A stretch of DNA of 15,474 nt from an uncultured Pedobacter sp. (GTDB lineage Bacteria; Bacteroidota; Bacteroidia; Sphingobacteriales; Sphingobacteriaceae). The DNA lies in assembly GCA_938008555.1 (NCBI GenBank), contig CALLKE010000196.1, forward strand, positions 1 through 15,474. Reading direction: 5' to 3'. The notes under the pieces are model-generated. The model did no database searches, was not told the origin of the DNA, and was given only the letters and a program-made list of their open reading frames with translations. The position numbers and the translations under genes are program-made. Shown here piece by piece: positions 6,612-12,412 of this stretch (positions are counted from its first letter, which is position 1; the number at the start of each line of letters is the position of its first letter).

Positions 6612-6639
6612 ATTCTACGAAATCAAAAAAAATTGTCGA
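6612..6639 (-). promoter_or_regulatory. Probable promoter of the mob operon
   Basis: On the minus strand TCGACA (-35, 6634-6639) and TAGAAT (-10, 6612-6617), each one base from consensus, are 16 bases apart. Transcription would start near 6605 and run through the probable oriT into mobC. Confidence 0.5.
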
Positions 6640-6683
6640 ATTTTTAGGCAAATCTCGATAGCAGATATTTTCTGATTGCTGAC

Positions 6684-6711
6684 TTGATTTTGATTTCTTG
6701 TTTCGTATGAT
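6684..6711 (+). promoter_or_regulatory. Probable promoter of the rightward small-gene operon
   Basis: TTGATT (6684-6689), a 16-base spacer and TATGAT (6706-6711) precede AAGGAG at 6721 and the ATG at 6732. It is divergent from the mob promoter, about 45 bases away between the -35 elements, so one factor could control both. Confidence 0.5.
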
Positions 6712-6731
6712 TGAAAAAACAAGGAGATAAA

Positions 6732-7043
6732 ATGAAAGGATGCCAGAAAAAAACCACATTCATTCGCAATGAAGATGCACAGTGGATCGATGAAAATTTA
6801 CTCAAAACAGGTCTATCCGATAATTTCGGAATGGTCGTTAGAAAAGCTGTGTCTGAGTATGTGGCAAAGCAAAAGCAGTCAAGAGTTTTAGGATTTTCGA
6901 AATTTATCGGTGATGAAAATTTCAGAGTTATTGAAAACTATGCTGAGAAAAATCAATTGGATGTTGAGCAACTGATTAAAGATACTTTGATCCAAAAATC
7001 AAAATATCTTGCGAAAATGAACGGTGATAAAAATGGGAATTGA
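6732..7043 (+). CDS. Small DNA-binding-like protein divergent from the mob operon
   Basis: The ATG at 6732 has AAGGAG at 6721-6726; an in-frame TTG at 6711 lies within the -10 element and is unlikely. The 103-residue product starts with KKTTFIRNEDAQWIDENL and continues with GLSDNFGMVVRKAVSEYVAKQ, a strand followed by two helices that resembles a ribbon-helix-helix protein. A helical C-terminal half follows. Proteins of this size beside oriT often serve as relaxosome accessory factors or autoregulators; that role is inferred from position only. It overlaps the next gene by 11 bases. Confidence 0.7.
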   Translation: MKGCQKKTTFIRNEDAQWIDENLLKTGLSDNFGMVVRKAVSEYVAKQKQSRVLGFSKFIGDENFRVIENYAEKNQLDVEQLIKDTLIQKSKYLAKMNGDKNGN

Positions 7044-7278
7044 GTTCATCTACGATAAAAACCAACTCACTACCATTGATGAAATTTCTGTATCAGTGGC
7101 CGATTTGCGAGACTTGGTTCAAGCCTTGAACATCCAGAATGAAGCTCAAAAGCTCCACGAGTTGAAGACCATTCTTGATGGTGTTGTGCGAAAAAATAGA
7201 CTGCTTCCTGGTGCTGTTGGGGTGAGTGATCCTGTTGAAGCGCACTCGGCTGATGCCGGCCCCGGCCTCATAGCTTGA
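7033..7278 (+). CDS. Unrecognised 81-residue protein, coupled to the previous gene
   Basis: The ATG at 7033 lies within the end of the preceding gene, and a GTG at 7024 is an alternative start. Overlap without a strong ribosome-binding site suggests translational coupling. The protein begins with a short strand-rich part (MGIEFIYDKNQLTTIDEISV), then a helical part with many leucines (LRDLVQALNIQNEAQKLHEL), and ends in a G/P/A-rich tail. That tail has a locally higher GC content than the rest of the operon. The family was not recognised and no catalytic motif was seen. A hairpin (AAAGGTG/CACCTTT) starts at its stop codon. Confidence 0.55.
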   Translation: MGIEFIYDKNQLTTIDEISVSVADLRDLVQALNIQNEAQKLHELKTILDGVVRKNRLLPGAVGVSDPVEAHSADAGPGLIA

Positions 7279-7298
7279 AAGGTGTCGTGGCACCTTTT
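7278..7298 (+). terminator. Possible weak terminator
   Basis: AAAGGTG and CACCTTT pair around a 6-base loop immediately after the stop of the preceding gene. Only four Ts follow, so termination would be partial at best. Confidence 0.5.
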
Positions 7299-7342
7299 CA
7301 CTACGTGGCTCAGTTGTGGGGATGAGGTTTTTCATCGACCTG

Positions 7343-7379
7343 CTTTGTTTGTGGTTCAGATCCTGGACCATAAACAAAG
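7343..7379. promoter_or_regulatory. 37-base near-perfect palindrome upstream of a small gene
   Basis: The arms CTTTGTTTGTGGTTCAG (7343-7359) and CTGGACCATAAACAAAG (7363-7379) pair over 17 positions, 15 Watson-Crick and two G-T, around a 3-base loop. No T-run follows, so it is not a standard terminator. It ends 57 bases before the next ATG. It could be a leader hairpin, a processing site or a binding site for a dimeric protein. Confidence 0.7.
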
Positions 7380-7436
7380 TAGGTGCTCCCAGCCGGGAAC
7401 GTTTGCGTTATGCTCTTCTTCAATCAAGGAGAAGCG

Positions 7437-7619
7437 ATGAATACAGGAATCAGAATCAAGTCTCTCAATGGTGATACCTACACTGAGACTGTCATCAAGG
7501 ATGGCAAGACCTTCATCAATGTCTATGGTCTTGATGGTCAGTTGGTGGATGTAATGGAGGAAGTTGCTTCCTACATTCCATCAAGAGAAGATGAAGACAA
7601 GAACAAGATTGCCAAGTGA
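7437..7619 (+). CDS. Unrecognised small acidic protein
   Basis: The start is the ATG at 7437, preceded by AAGGAGAAGCG; the frame is open further upstream, but only across the palindrome and without another good start signal. The 60-residue product (MNTGIRIKSLNGDTYTETVI to EDEDKNKIAK) looks like a small beta-rich domain with a charged tail: alternating polar and hydrophobic residues, GDTYTETVIKDGKTFINVYG, then LVDVMEEVASYI. Function unknown. It is followed by a GCACC hairpin terminator, so it is the last gene of the rightward unit that begins at 6732, or is separately expressed. Confidence 0.65.
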   Translation: MNTGIRIKSLNGDTYTETVIKDGKTFINVYGLDGQLVDVMEEVASYIPSREDEDKNKIAK

Positions 7620-7638
7620 TAAATATCATTTGGCAACA

Positions 7639-7663
7639 AAAAAGCACCCAATGGGTGCTTTTC
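7639..7663. terminator. GCACC-type hairpin terminator 3
   Basis: GCACCC-AAT-GGGTGC with six As before and four Ts after, 19 bases past the stop of the small acidic protein. The core is identical to the hairpins at 11482 and 12413. Confidence 0.88.
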
Positions 7664-7803
7664 TTTTATCTGCTATTGATTCGATTTTTTGGTTTGCTAA
7701 AATTAAATCATAGCTGGTTGTTTTTAGCGATGAACTAAACCGCATTTTTGATTGACGAGAGCACCAATTTCACAACCAAGCTGCTCTGAATCTCGACCCC
7801 TGT
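7664..7803. other. Intergenic stretch without a supported gene
   Basis: This 140-base stretch lies between a terminator and the 3' end of the XRE regulator gene. It contains a short open frame on the minus strand with no start codon. I see no RNA gene or strong repeat in it. Confidence 0.5.
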
Positions 7804-8160
7804 TCAGGTGTCTATTTTGATTTTGCCTTTGGCAATCAAAACTATCTTCTCCACAATCTTCACAATGTGGTGTCTATCGGCTCGCTTCAAACCATGTAGA
7901 AGTGATGCTATATGCTTTGCCTGATCATCTGGTGCAGGACTGATGCCAACAAGCAATTCATCAAGCCCACATTGAAAGAATTCAGCTATTGCTATTAATT
8001 TGAGTAATGGAGGTTGTGTTTTACCTCGCTCATACTCACTGCAAGTCTTCTCTGTGATGCCTAGATGCTCTGCTACCAATTTTTGTGAGTAGCCGGATTC
8101 TTCACGCTTTCGCTTGATGCTGGCGCCGATCATCTTCAATCGTTGTTCATCTTTGTCCAT
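7804..8160 (-). CDS. XRE-family transcriptional regulator
   Basis: The 118-residue protein has a Cro/CI-type helix-turn-helix over about residues 10-66: IGASIKRKREESGYSQKLVA, then EHLGITEKTCSEYERGKTQP and a closing helix LLKLIAIAEFFQCGLDELL. The C-terminal 45 residues are basic and helical and may serve for dimerization. AGGAG lies 9-13 bases before the ATG. A TATACT -10-like hexamer is at 8188-8193 on the same strand, and a 7-bp inverted repeat (8218-8235) is just upstream of where the -35 would be. This kind of single-gene repressor often controls its own promoter and other genes of the element, such as excision or transfer genes; its targets here are unknown. Confidence 0.88.
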   Translation of the reverse strand: MDKDEQRLKMIGASIKRKREESGYSQKLVAEHLGITEKTCSEYERGKTQPPLLKLIAIAEFFQCGLDELLVGISPAPDDQAKHIASLLHGLKRADRHHIVKIVEKIVLIAKGKIKIDT

Positions 8161-8217
8161 GTTGTAGCTCTCCTAGTAGTTGGGTTCAGTATACCGGCGA
8201 GAGGTCCAACGATCCAC

Positions 8218-8235
8218 CAGGTAGAGAGCTACCTG
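8218..8235. promoter_or_regulatory. Inverted repeat upstream of the XRE gene (candidate operator)
   Basis: CAGGTAG and CTACCTG are separated by AGAG. It lies 58 bases upstream of the XRE start codon. It is a reasonable operator for the dimeric XRE protein, but no second copy elsewhere was found by eye. Confidence 0.45.
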
Positions 8236-8261
8236 ATTGTTATCATCTGGCAATAGATGAC

Positions 8262-8286
8262 AAAAAAGCACCACAAGGGTGCTTTT
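8262..8286. terminator. GCACC-type hairpin terminator 4
   Basis: GCACC-ACAAG-GGTGC with a run of As on the left, which is the U-run for minus-strand transcripts, and TTTT on the right. It lies just after the stop of the leftward gene at 8290 and before the XRE promoter region. Confidence 0.85.
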
Positions 8287-8289
8287 CTT

Positions 8290-8646
8290 TTACTCAAACA
8301 AAGCATCGAGCTTTCGTTTGTCTTTGCTATTCAAGCAATTCATCAACATTGGATAGTTGTCTTGAACTGTGTTGACAATATCCTTGTGAAGACAATCAAA
8401 ATTCTTGGAACTCATAAACCGAATGACTGTTTGTGGTGTTTCTGGAAGTCCCTGCATCTTAATTGCTGCTTGAACCATGTAGTAGCTGTTGTAGACAATC
8501 AATAGTTCCTTGATCTGATTGTCACGGCTAAACATCATCTTTTTGAAGACTTCAATATACTTCATAGCCTCATTGCTCTTGGCAAATTCAAAAAGACGTT
8601 GTCCCATTCCATTGATACAGTATTGAAGGCATGTATTAGCAGTCAT
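8290..8646 (-). CDS. Unrecognised helical protein, second gene of a two-gene operon
   Basis: The 118-residue product is predicted by eye to be mostly helical (RLFEFAKSNEAMKYIEVFKK, KELLIVYNSYYMVQAAIKM, VIRFMSSKNFDCLHKDIV) and has four cysteines without a metal-site spacing. No membrane segment or signal peptide is visible. Its ATG overlaps the stop of the gene before it by one base (TAATG), so the two are translationally coupled and probably work together or form a complex. I do not recognise the family. The pair is isolated between two terminators like a cargo cassette. Confidence 0.7.
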   Translation of the reverse strand: MTANTCLQYCINGMGQRLFEFAKSNEAMKYIEVFKKMMFSRDNQIKELLIVYNSYYMVQAAIKMQGLPETPQTVIRFMSSKNFDCLHKDIVNTVQDNYPMLMNCLNSKDKRKLDALFE

Positions 8647-9014
8647 TACACACCACCTTTCTCTTCAGCTTGAGCAAACAAGTTAGAAAGTTCTCCACCT
8701 GTAGCCACAATAATATCTGCCAAGTTGCCAGTGACAATTTCATATGCAAAACGGCTAATTGCTTTTTGTGCATCTTCATCTAACACGGCAAAAGGTTTAC
8801 CTGCCTTAACAAGTGCAGAAGCAATTTCACATGCTTGATAGTTGCAAAGAAATCCAATGAATTTCTCAATATCACTAAAGTTTTCATCTTTGAATTGGAT
8901 AAATGAAAGTCGCCCAGGTTCTGAATTGATGAATTCTTTTAGTGAAATATTTCCAGTTGGAATTGGCTTTACATCAATTTCAATATTTTCAACTACGGTT
9001 TTCGTTTTAGACAT
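8646..9014 (-). CDS. Unrecognised protein, first gene of a two-gene operon
   Basis: The 122-residue product starts at an ATG preceded by AAGGAA. Its first 35 residues are extended (VVENIEIDVKPIPTGNISLK), followed by helices: SDIEKFIGFLCNYQACEIAS, then DAQKAISRFAYEIVTGNLAD and IIVATGGELSNLF. No catalytic motif was recognised. The TAATG overlap ties it to the following gene. Possible roles include a toxin-antitoxin-like or phage-defence pair, but nothing in the sequence decides this. Confidence 0.7.
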   Translation of the reverse strand: MSKTKTVVENIEIDVKPIPTGNISLKEFINSEPGRLSFIQFKDENFSDIEKFIGFLCNYQACEIASALVKAGKPFAVLDEDAQKAISRFAYEIVTGNLADIIVATGGELSNLFAQAEEKGGV

Positions 9015-9127
9015 GGTTTTTCCTTTTTAAAAGTTGTATTTAATTCATGTTGAACCCTCCTAGTGATAGGCAGTTGATGGGTAGTCGCTTTAAATTTTTA
9101 TTTCGTCGCTGTATTGTGGAGTGAATT

Positions 9128-9196
9128 ATGATCCTCAAAATGAAATTCGAAAACGCGGGGAAAGGTTGGGACTGGAACTCTGGGGTTGGGTCGTAA
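9128..9196 (+). CDS. Possible 22-residue small ORF ending at a terminator
   Basis: ATG at 9128 is preceded by GTGGAG at a good distance (GGAG, 6 bases before the ATG). The frame encodes MILKMKFENAGKGWDWNSGV followed by two residues, and its TAA runs straight into the A-run of a terminator hairpin. It is the only plus-strand frame in this 200-base gap. The peptide has no hydrophobic membrane stretch. It could be a real small gene, a leader peptide or chance. Confidence 0.3.
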   Translation: MILKMKFENAGKGWDWNSGVGS

Positions 9197-9218
9197 AAAA
9201 AGCACCCGAAGGTGCTTT
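9195..9218. terminator. GCACC-type hairpin terminator 5
   Basis: GCACC-CGAA-GGTGC with seven As on the left, the U-run for minus-strand transcripts. It overlaps the stop of the leftward restriction endonuclease gene and is its terminator. Confidence 0.85.
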
Positions 9219-10092
9219 AACTGAAATCTGAATGCTGAGATGAATCCCAAGGTAGTTTCCTGATGAAGTTAAACACATCATTTTCCCTGCTTTCTCGCTC
9301 TTGAACCTGCTGTTTATATGTGTTGTCTAGGTTCATAAATCTCTCTGTTTTTTCATCGATAGCCTTTAATGCTGAATTTTTCTTCTTTTGGGTGCTGTTG
9401 CTATTTTTTAGAATCAATTCCTGCTCATTTATTTGATCATTGATCTTTTGAATTTCTTCAAGCAATTTTTTGTTTTCTATGTATGACTGAGTTGAGTTAA
9501 ACATATTGCGAACATAGTAAGACCATCTTTCTCCACTGCACTTCTTGTTGTGAAAGCTCGCATCCCTTGAAGCATTCATTAGCTCTGATAGCTCCTGCTG
9601 GTTTATGGCATGTTGACCTAGAAAACAGGTTGTTTTGCTTTTGCCATAGCAGTTGAAAATGTATAGAGAGTCAAACCTTGGGAATCCACTGTTCCAAACA
9701 ATAGAGTCTTTCTCTGTTGATTTCACTTCTAAGGGCACTCCAATTTGGTTATAGACGATAAGCAAATCAGGCCAATTCTGACTTCCATTGGGTTTGTCAA
9801 TGACCATTAAATTTAGGTGAACTCCATTGTCTATGATCGGTTTCAATGATGTGAAGTCAAAGTTTTTAGTCAAACTCTGCTCTCGGTATTCCTTGAAGAT
9901 AGATGTTGATGAATCACTTCCCCATCTTTTGTGATCTATAAATACTGCTCCATTAAGTTCATTCAGAAGGTTTTTTCTCACTGTTTCATCAAATACATCA
10001 CCTTTTGATGATGCTCCTATTTGTGTCATACCTTTGAAAAATCTTTCTAAGGCCAAATTCAAATCTTCTTTTGTTGTTATTCTTTTTGCCAT
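9217..10092 (-). CDS. Type II restriction endonuclease, PD-(D/E)XK fold
   Basis: The 291-residue protein carries a clear nuclease core: WPDLLIVYNQIGVPLEVKS, with D109, E122 and K124 forming PD-x12-E-V-K. These residues bind metal and cut DNA in this superfamily. The region before it (FIDHKRWGSDSSTSIFKEYR) may contribute another acidic residue. After the core come GKSKTTCFLG and, at about 205-270, a lysine/glutamate-rich coiled coil suited to dimerization. It starts 15 bases after the adenine methyltransferase stop, with AAAGGTG before its ATG, so the two form an operon and a restriction-modification pair. The order methyltransferase first, nuclease second, lets protection precede cutting when the element enters a new cell. 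The recognition site is unknown. Confidence 0.85.
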   Translation of the reverse strand: MAKRITTKEDLNLALERFFKGMTQIGASSKGDVFDETVRKNLLNELNGAVFIDHKRWGSDSSTSIFKEYREQSLTKNFDFTSLKPIIDNGVHLNLMVIDKPNGSQNWPDLLIVYNQIGVPLEVKSTEKDSIVWNSGFPRFDSLYIFNCYGKSKTTCFLGQHAINQQELSELMNASRDASFHNKKCSGERWSYYVRNMFNSTQSYIENKKLLEEIQKINDQINEQELILKNSNSTQKKKNSALKAIDEKTERFMNLDNTYKQQVQERESRENDVFNFIRKLPWDSSQHSDFS

Positions 10093-10107
10093 ACATCACC
10101 TTTGTTG

Positions 10108-11094
10108 TTATTTTTTTGGTGTCTTCATTTCGTATTTTTCTACATACTCATTTACTACATCTGCTTTCCCGAAGCCTGGTGTTCCTATGTTCTTTTTGGA
10201 TAGCTTCACGAAATCCAAAGATAGAAGTCTTTTTAGAACTGCCTTATTTTTCGCCTTAAAGAAAATCCACTGCTGTTTCTTATCGCAATCATCCTTAGAG
10301 AAGACTTTCAGTGTGTAGTCTTGGAATCCTTGTCTTGGAACAGCAAAATCCCATTCGTAGTCGAAGAATTTTTCAGCCTGCTCTGTTCTGTTGTATTGAT
10401 AGATTTCGAAATCTTTATGTGAGGTGCTTGGTTTTTCTTTTATGCGAAGGTCACTTCCAGTATTCACATCGGTTGCCCACACCTGAAAGCAACATCTTAG
10501 GTTGTAGTCCTTTCCTACAATCTCAAATGCATTTTCAGGAAGAGACATATCAAATAGCAGTCTTGCATCAGCTTTTATTTTTGATTGTGCTGACCACTTT
10601 CTGAATTGAATTGGCACAATGAATCCAACAACATTGGAATATGAAAGAGCTTTGTTGATGAACTCAATTGCCAAGCTAGATTTCTTCCCAAATGGTGGAT
10701 TTCCTATGAAGATAATCTTCTTGCCAGTTGGTAGATGTGCTCTTAGGTCCTGAGTCAAGAAATCATTTTTGATGATTTCACTTGAAGCTGGTGCAATATC
10801 AAATCCAATGCTCTGCTCTTTGATTTGTTTTAGAAATGCTCCTGATCCTGCTGATGGTTCAACAAATACGACTTGATCAAGTTGGATGTCTAATGATTGA
10901 ATGACTAATTTCAAGTGCTCATAGCAGTCCTTTGCAATAGATTCTTTCGTGTAATACTTATCTAGCGATTCATTTATCTCTTTGAACTTGGATGAAGCAC
11001 CTCTTAATTCTGGTTTCTGTAATGTTTTGAATAATGATAAAAATTCGTTGCTTAATCTTGTTTGTCTTAAATTGCTTGTCTCCAATAAATACAT
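10108..11094 (-). CDS. DNA adenine-N6 methyltransferase of a type II restriction system
   Basis: The 328-residue protein has the S-adenosylmethionine site VEPSAGSGAFL (motif I, 78-88), preceded by KYYTKESIAKDCYEHL (motif X-like, 46-61) and followed by FDI with D99 (motif II) and D111 (motif III). The catalytic motif IV is NPPF (132-135), which marks an amino-methyltransferase, most likely of adenine N6. Motif X at the N-terminus and a C-terminal recognition domain (about 200-328) fit the gamma class. AGGAAAG precedes its ATG. A promoter with TTGACT and a perfect TATAAT lies just upstream, overlapped by a palindrome, so its level is likely controlled by a repressor, perhaps the enzyme itself. 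Confidence 0.9.
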   Translation of the reverse strand: MYLLETSNLRQTRLSNEFLSLFKTLQKPELRGASSKFKEINESLDKYYTKESIAKDCYEHLKLVIQSLDIQLDQVVFVEPSAGSGAFLKQIKEQSIGFDIAPASSEIIKNDFLTQDLRAHLPTGKKIIFIGNPPFGKKSSLAIEFINKALSYSNVVGFIVPIQFRKWSAQSKIKADARLLFDMSLPENAFEIVGKDYNLRCCFQVWATDVNTGSDLRIKEKPSTSHKDFEIYQYNRTEQAEKFFDYEWDFAVPRQGFQDYTLKVFSKDDCDKKQQWIFFKAKNKAVLKRLLSLDFVKLSKKNIGTPGFGKADVVNEYVEKYEMKTPKK

Positions 11095-11118
11095 AATCTT
11101 TCCTATTTTTCTTGTTAT

Positions 11119-11151
11119 ATTTCAATTATAAAAATTGAAATCGAAAGTCAA
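11119..11151 (-). promoter_or_regulatory. Promoter of the second restriction system with overlapping palindrome
   Basis: On the minus strand TTGACT (11146-11151) and TATAAT (11125-11130) are 15 bases apart, slightly short of the optimum. The inverted repeat ATTTCAATT (11119-11127) / AATTGAAAT (11133-11141) is perfect over 9 bp and covers the -10, so a dimer bound there would block transcription. Transcription would start about 25 bases before the methyltransferase ATG. Confidence 0.65.
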
Positions 11152-11180
11152 ATAGTGGAAAGATATCGAACTTAGAAAAT

Positions 11181-11202
11181 AAAAAAGCACCCGCAGGTGC
11201 TT
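11181..11202. terminator. GCACC-type hairpin terminator 6
   Basis: GCACC-CGCA-GGTGC with six As on the left; only TT on the right. It would act mainly on leftward transcripts coming from the iteron region, insulating the promoter of the restriction system. Confidence 0.8.
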
Positions 11203-11338
11203 GATAAAAATCGCCGTAGCAAATTATTTTTATTTGTTCTATATGGATGTATTTATTGATTAGAAATGGGTATAAAAATCCTCTTTAAATCAGACATTCT
11301 TTATCATACATGGAAGAAACCGTTCAAGATTTCTTGTG

Positions 11339-11464
11339 AAGCCAATAAAATCAACTATTAAGATAGTTCACTTAAAAAAGCCATTAGTTCACTTGGGTAG
11401 TTCAGGAATTTCTATAAAGCCAATAAAATCAATCTCTCAGATAGTTCACTTCACTAGTTCACTT
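11339..11464. repeat. Iteron-like direct repeat cluster (candidate replication or control region)
   Basis: TAGTTCACTT occurs at 11364, 11385, 11442 and 11455, with a partial TAGTTCA at 11398. A second element, AAGCCAATAAAATCAA, occurs at 11339 and 11417, and each copy is followed 25 bases from its start by TAGTTCACTT, giving two larger units 78 bases apart. Repeats start 13 bases apart twice. The surrounding 11203-11481 is AT-rich and has no gene. Such arrays are typical binding sites of plasmid replication initiators or partition proteins. The winged-helix gene next to it is the obvious candidate binder. Confidence 0.65.
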
Positions 11465-11481
11465 CGATTTTTGTTTGAAAT

Positions 11482-11506
11482 AAAAAAAGCACCCAATGGG
11501 TGCTTT
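11482..11506. terminator. GCACC-type hairpin terminator 7
   Basis: GCACCC-AAT-GGGTGC with seven As on the left, directly after the stop of the leftward winged-helix gene, which it overlaps by two bases. Confidence 0.87.
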
Positions 11507-12089
11507 AACTAGTAAATTCAGCATATCCAAAGGGGTCTTCTATTTCATCTTCGGTGTTGGCTGAGTGCTCTTTGGGAACTTCTGCCCTCTTGATGTTCTG
11601 CTTGATTATATCGGCTTCATATTCTTTAAAAGTATCAAAAAATGCTCTTCTATTGTCTAAATTTATATGAAAATGAAAGTCATGTAGATTAGCACTCACA
11701 TAAATTAGAAGTCCTTTGATGTCGTTTATTTCGGGTCTTTTGGGTATTTCAAGTATTTGCAACACTAGTGGGCTGTGGTTGAATATTTTTATAAATTTCA
11801 TCTCCACAAGTTTTTCAAGGTGCCCTGCAATTCTTCCTCTGTTTATCCCAAGTTCTTCGGCAAGCTGATACTGGGTTAGCTTGTCGTAGACCCCAACTAG
11901 ACCATTTTTGTACGTGACATACTCACAAGCTAGATGATTCATGATGAAGTACAGTTCGTCTGTTTTTATCTTGTTCTTTTTCTGGTTGACTTTTAGTTCA
12001 CGATGCACCCTTTTGTTTAGGGTGAAATAGTTAAATTGATCTATGCCTTGATTATTGACATTTTCTTTATTTTTATTAACATTAGACAT
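11505..12089 (-). CDS. Winged-helix DNA-binding protein next to iteron-like repeats
   Basis: The 194-residue protein contains a winged helix-turn-helix at about 70-105: LTQYQLAEELGINRGRIAGH, then LEKLVEMKFIKIF and a wing-like strand pair. Before it NYFTLNKRVHRELKV and ELYFIMNHLACEYVTY form helices; the C-terminus is acidic. AAGGAT precedes the ATG. The domain is seen in transcription regulators and in plasmid replication initiators, and the iteron-like array 41 bases beyond its stop fits either a replication or a copy-control role. It is shorter than usual two-winged-helix Rep proteins, so an initiator role is only a hypothesis. Confidence 0.78.
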   Translation of the reverse strand: MSNVNKNKENVNNQGIDQFNYFTLNKRVHRELKVNQKKNKIKTDELYFIMNHLACEYVTYKNGLVGVYDKLTQYQLAEELGINRGRIAGHLEKLVEMKFIKIFNHSPLVLQILEIPKRPEINDIKGLLIYVSANLHDFHFHINLDNRRAFFDTFKEYEADIIKQNIKRAEVPKEHSANTEDEIEDPFGYAEFTS

Positions 12090-12127
12090 GTAATATCCTT
12101 ATTGCAATCCTGGGCTGGATTTTTTTC

Positions 12128-12157
12128 AAAAGCATCTGTTGGTAGCAGGTGCTTTTT
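12128..12157. terminator. GCACC-like hairpin terminator 8 (variant)
   Basis: GCATCTG and CAGGTGC pair (one G-T) around a 7-base loop and are followed by seven Ts. It separates the winged-helix gene from the upstream ribbon-helix-helix gene and abuts the latter's stop codon. It is the most divergent member of the series. Confidence 0.75.
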
Positions 12158-12349
12158 TTATTGTGGACTTGTTTCTTCTTCTTTTAGGTTAAGTTGGCCG
12201 TTGGCATCAAGATTAAGTGCTTTCTCTGATAGTAATCGCATGAGTTCAGAGATTGATAGTTCATGCTTGAACGCAAGTTTTTTCACGGCCTTGTGATCAT
12301 TTGGTTTTAGATAGAAGATGATTGCTTTTGTTTTTATTGTTGTTGCCAT
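12158..12349 (-). CDS. Small ribbon-helix-helix-like DNA-binding protein
   Basis: The 63-residue product opens with a strand (TKAIIFYLKPNDHKAVKKLA) followed by helix, turn and helix (FKHELSISELMRLLSEKALN), the layout of CopG/Arc-type ribbon-helix-helix repressors. AAGGAAAC precedes the ATG. A perfect 18-bp palindrome lies 12 bases upstream of the start codon and touches the probable -10, so autorepression is likely. Such proteins act as plasmid copy regulators, partition factors or antitoxins; no toxin partner is next to it. Together with the winged-helix gene and the iterons it gives this part of the element a plasmid-like look. Confidence 0.78.
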   Translation of the reverse strand: MATTIKTKAIIFYLKPNDHKAVKKLAFKHELSISELMRLLSEKALNLDANGQLNLKEEETSPQ

Positions 12350-12360
12350 TTTGTTTCCTT

Positions 12361-12378
12361 ATTGGTTATATAACCAAT
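12361..12378. promoter_or_regulatory. Perfect 18-bp palindrome, candidate operator
   Basis: ATTGGTTATATAACCAAT is fully self-complementary and sits between the promoter and the ribosome-binding site of the ribbon-helix-helix gene. On the minus strand TTGACA (12399-12404) and, 17 bases on, TTAATT (12376-12381) form a promoter whose -10 overlaps the palindrome. Confidence 0.7.
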
Positions 12379-12412
12379 TAAAACAAAAATTATATCAATG
12401 TCAATAGGCAAT

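Noticed and set aside
6420..6647. A 75-codon plus-strand frame across the start of mobC and the probable oriT
   Set aside because: It begins inside mobC on the opposite strand, has no good ribosome-binding site and crosses the mob promoter and the inverted repeat.
7093..7377. A 94-codon minus-strand frame antisense to the second small gene
   Set aside because: It crosses the long palindrome and the 81-residue gene on the other strand and has no start signal.
7710..7803. An open minus-strand stretch reading GRDSEQLGCEIGALVNQ after the XRE gene
   Set aside because: The reading has no usable start codon and is in a different frame from XRE. It may be a remnant, but nothing supports a gene.
11339..11464. 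CRISPR array
   Set aside because: The repeats are short, unevenly spaced and without spacer-like units of constant length, and no cas genes are present.
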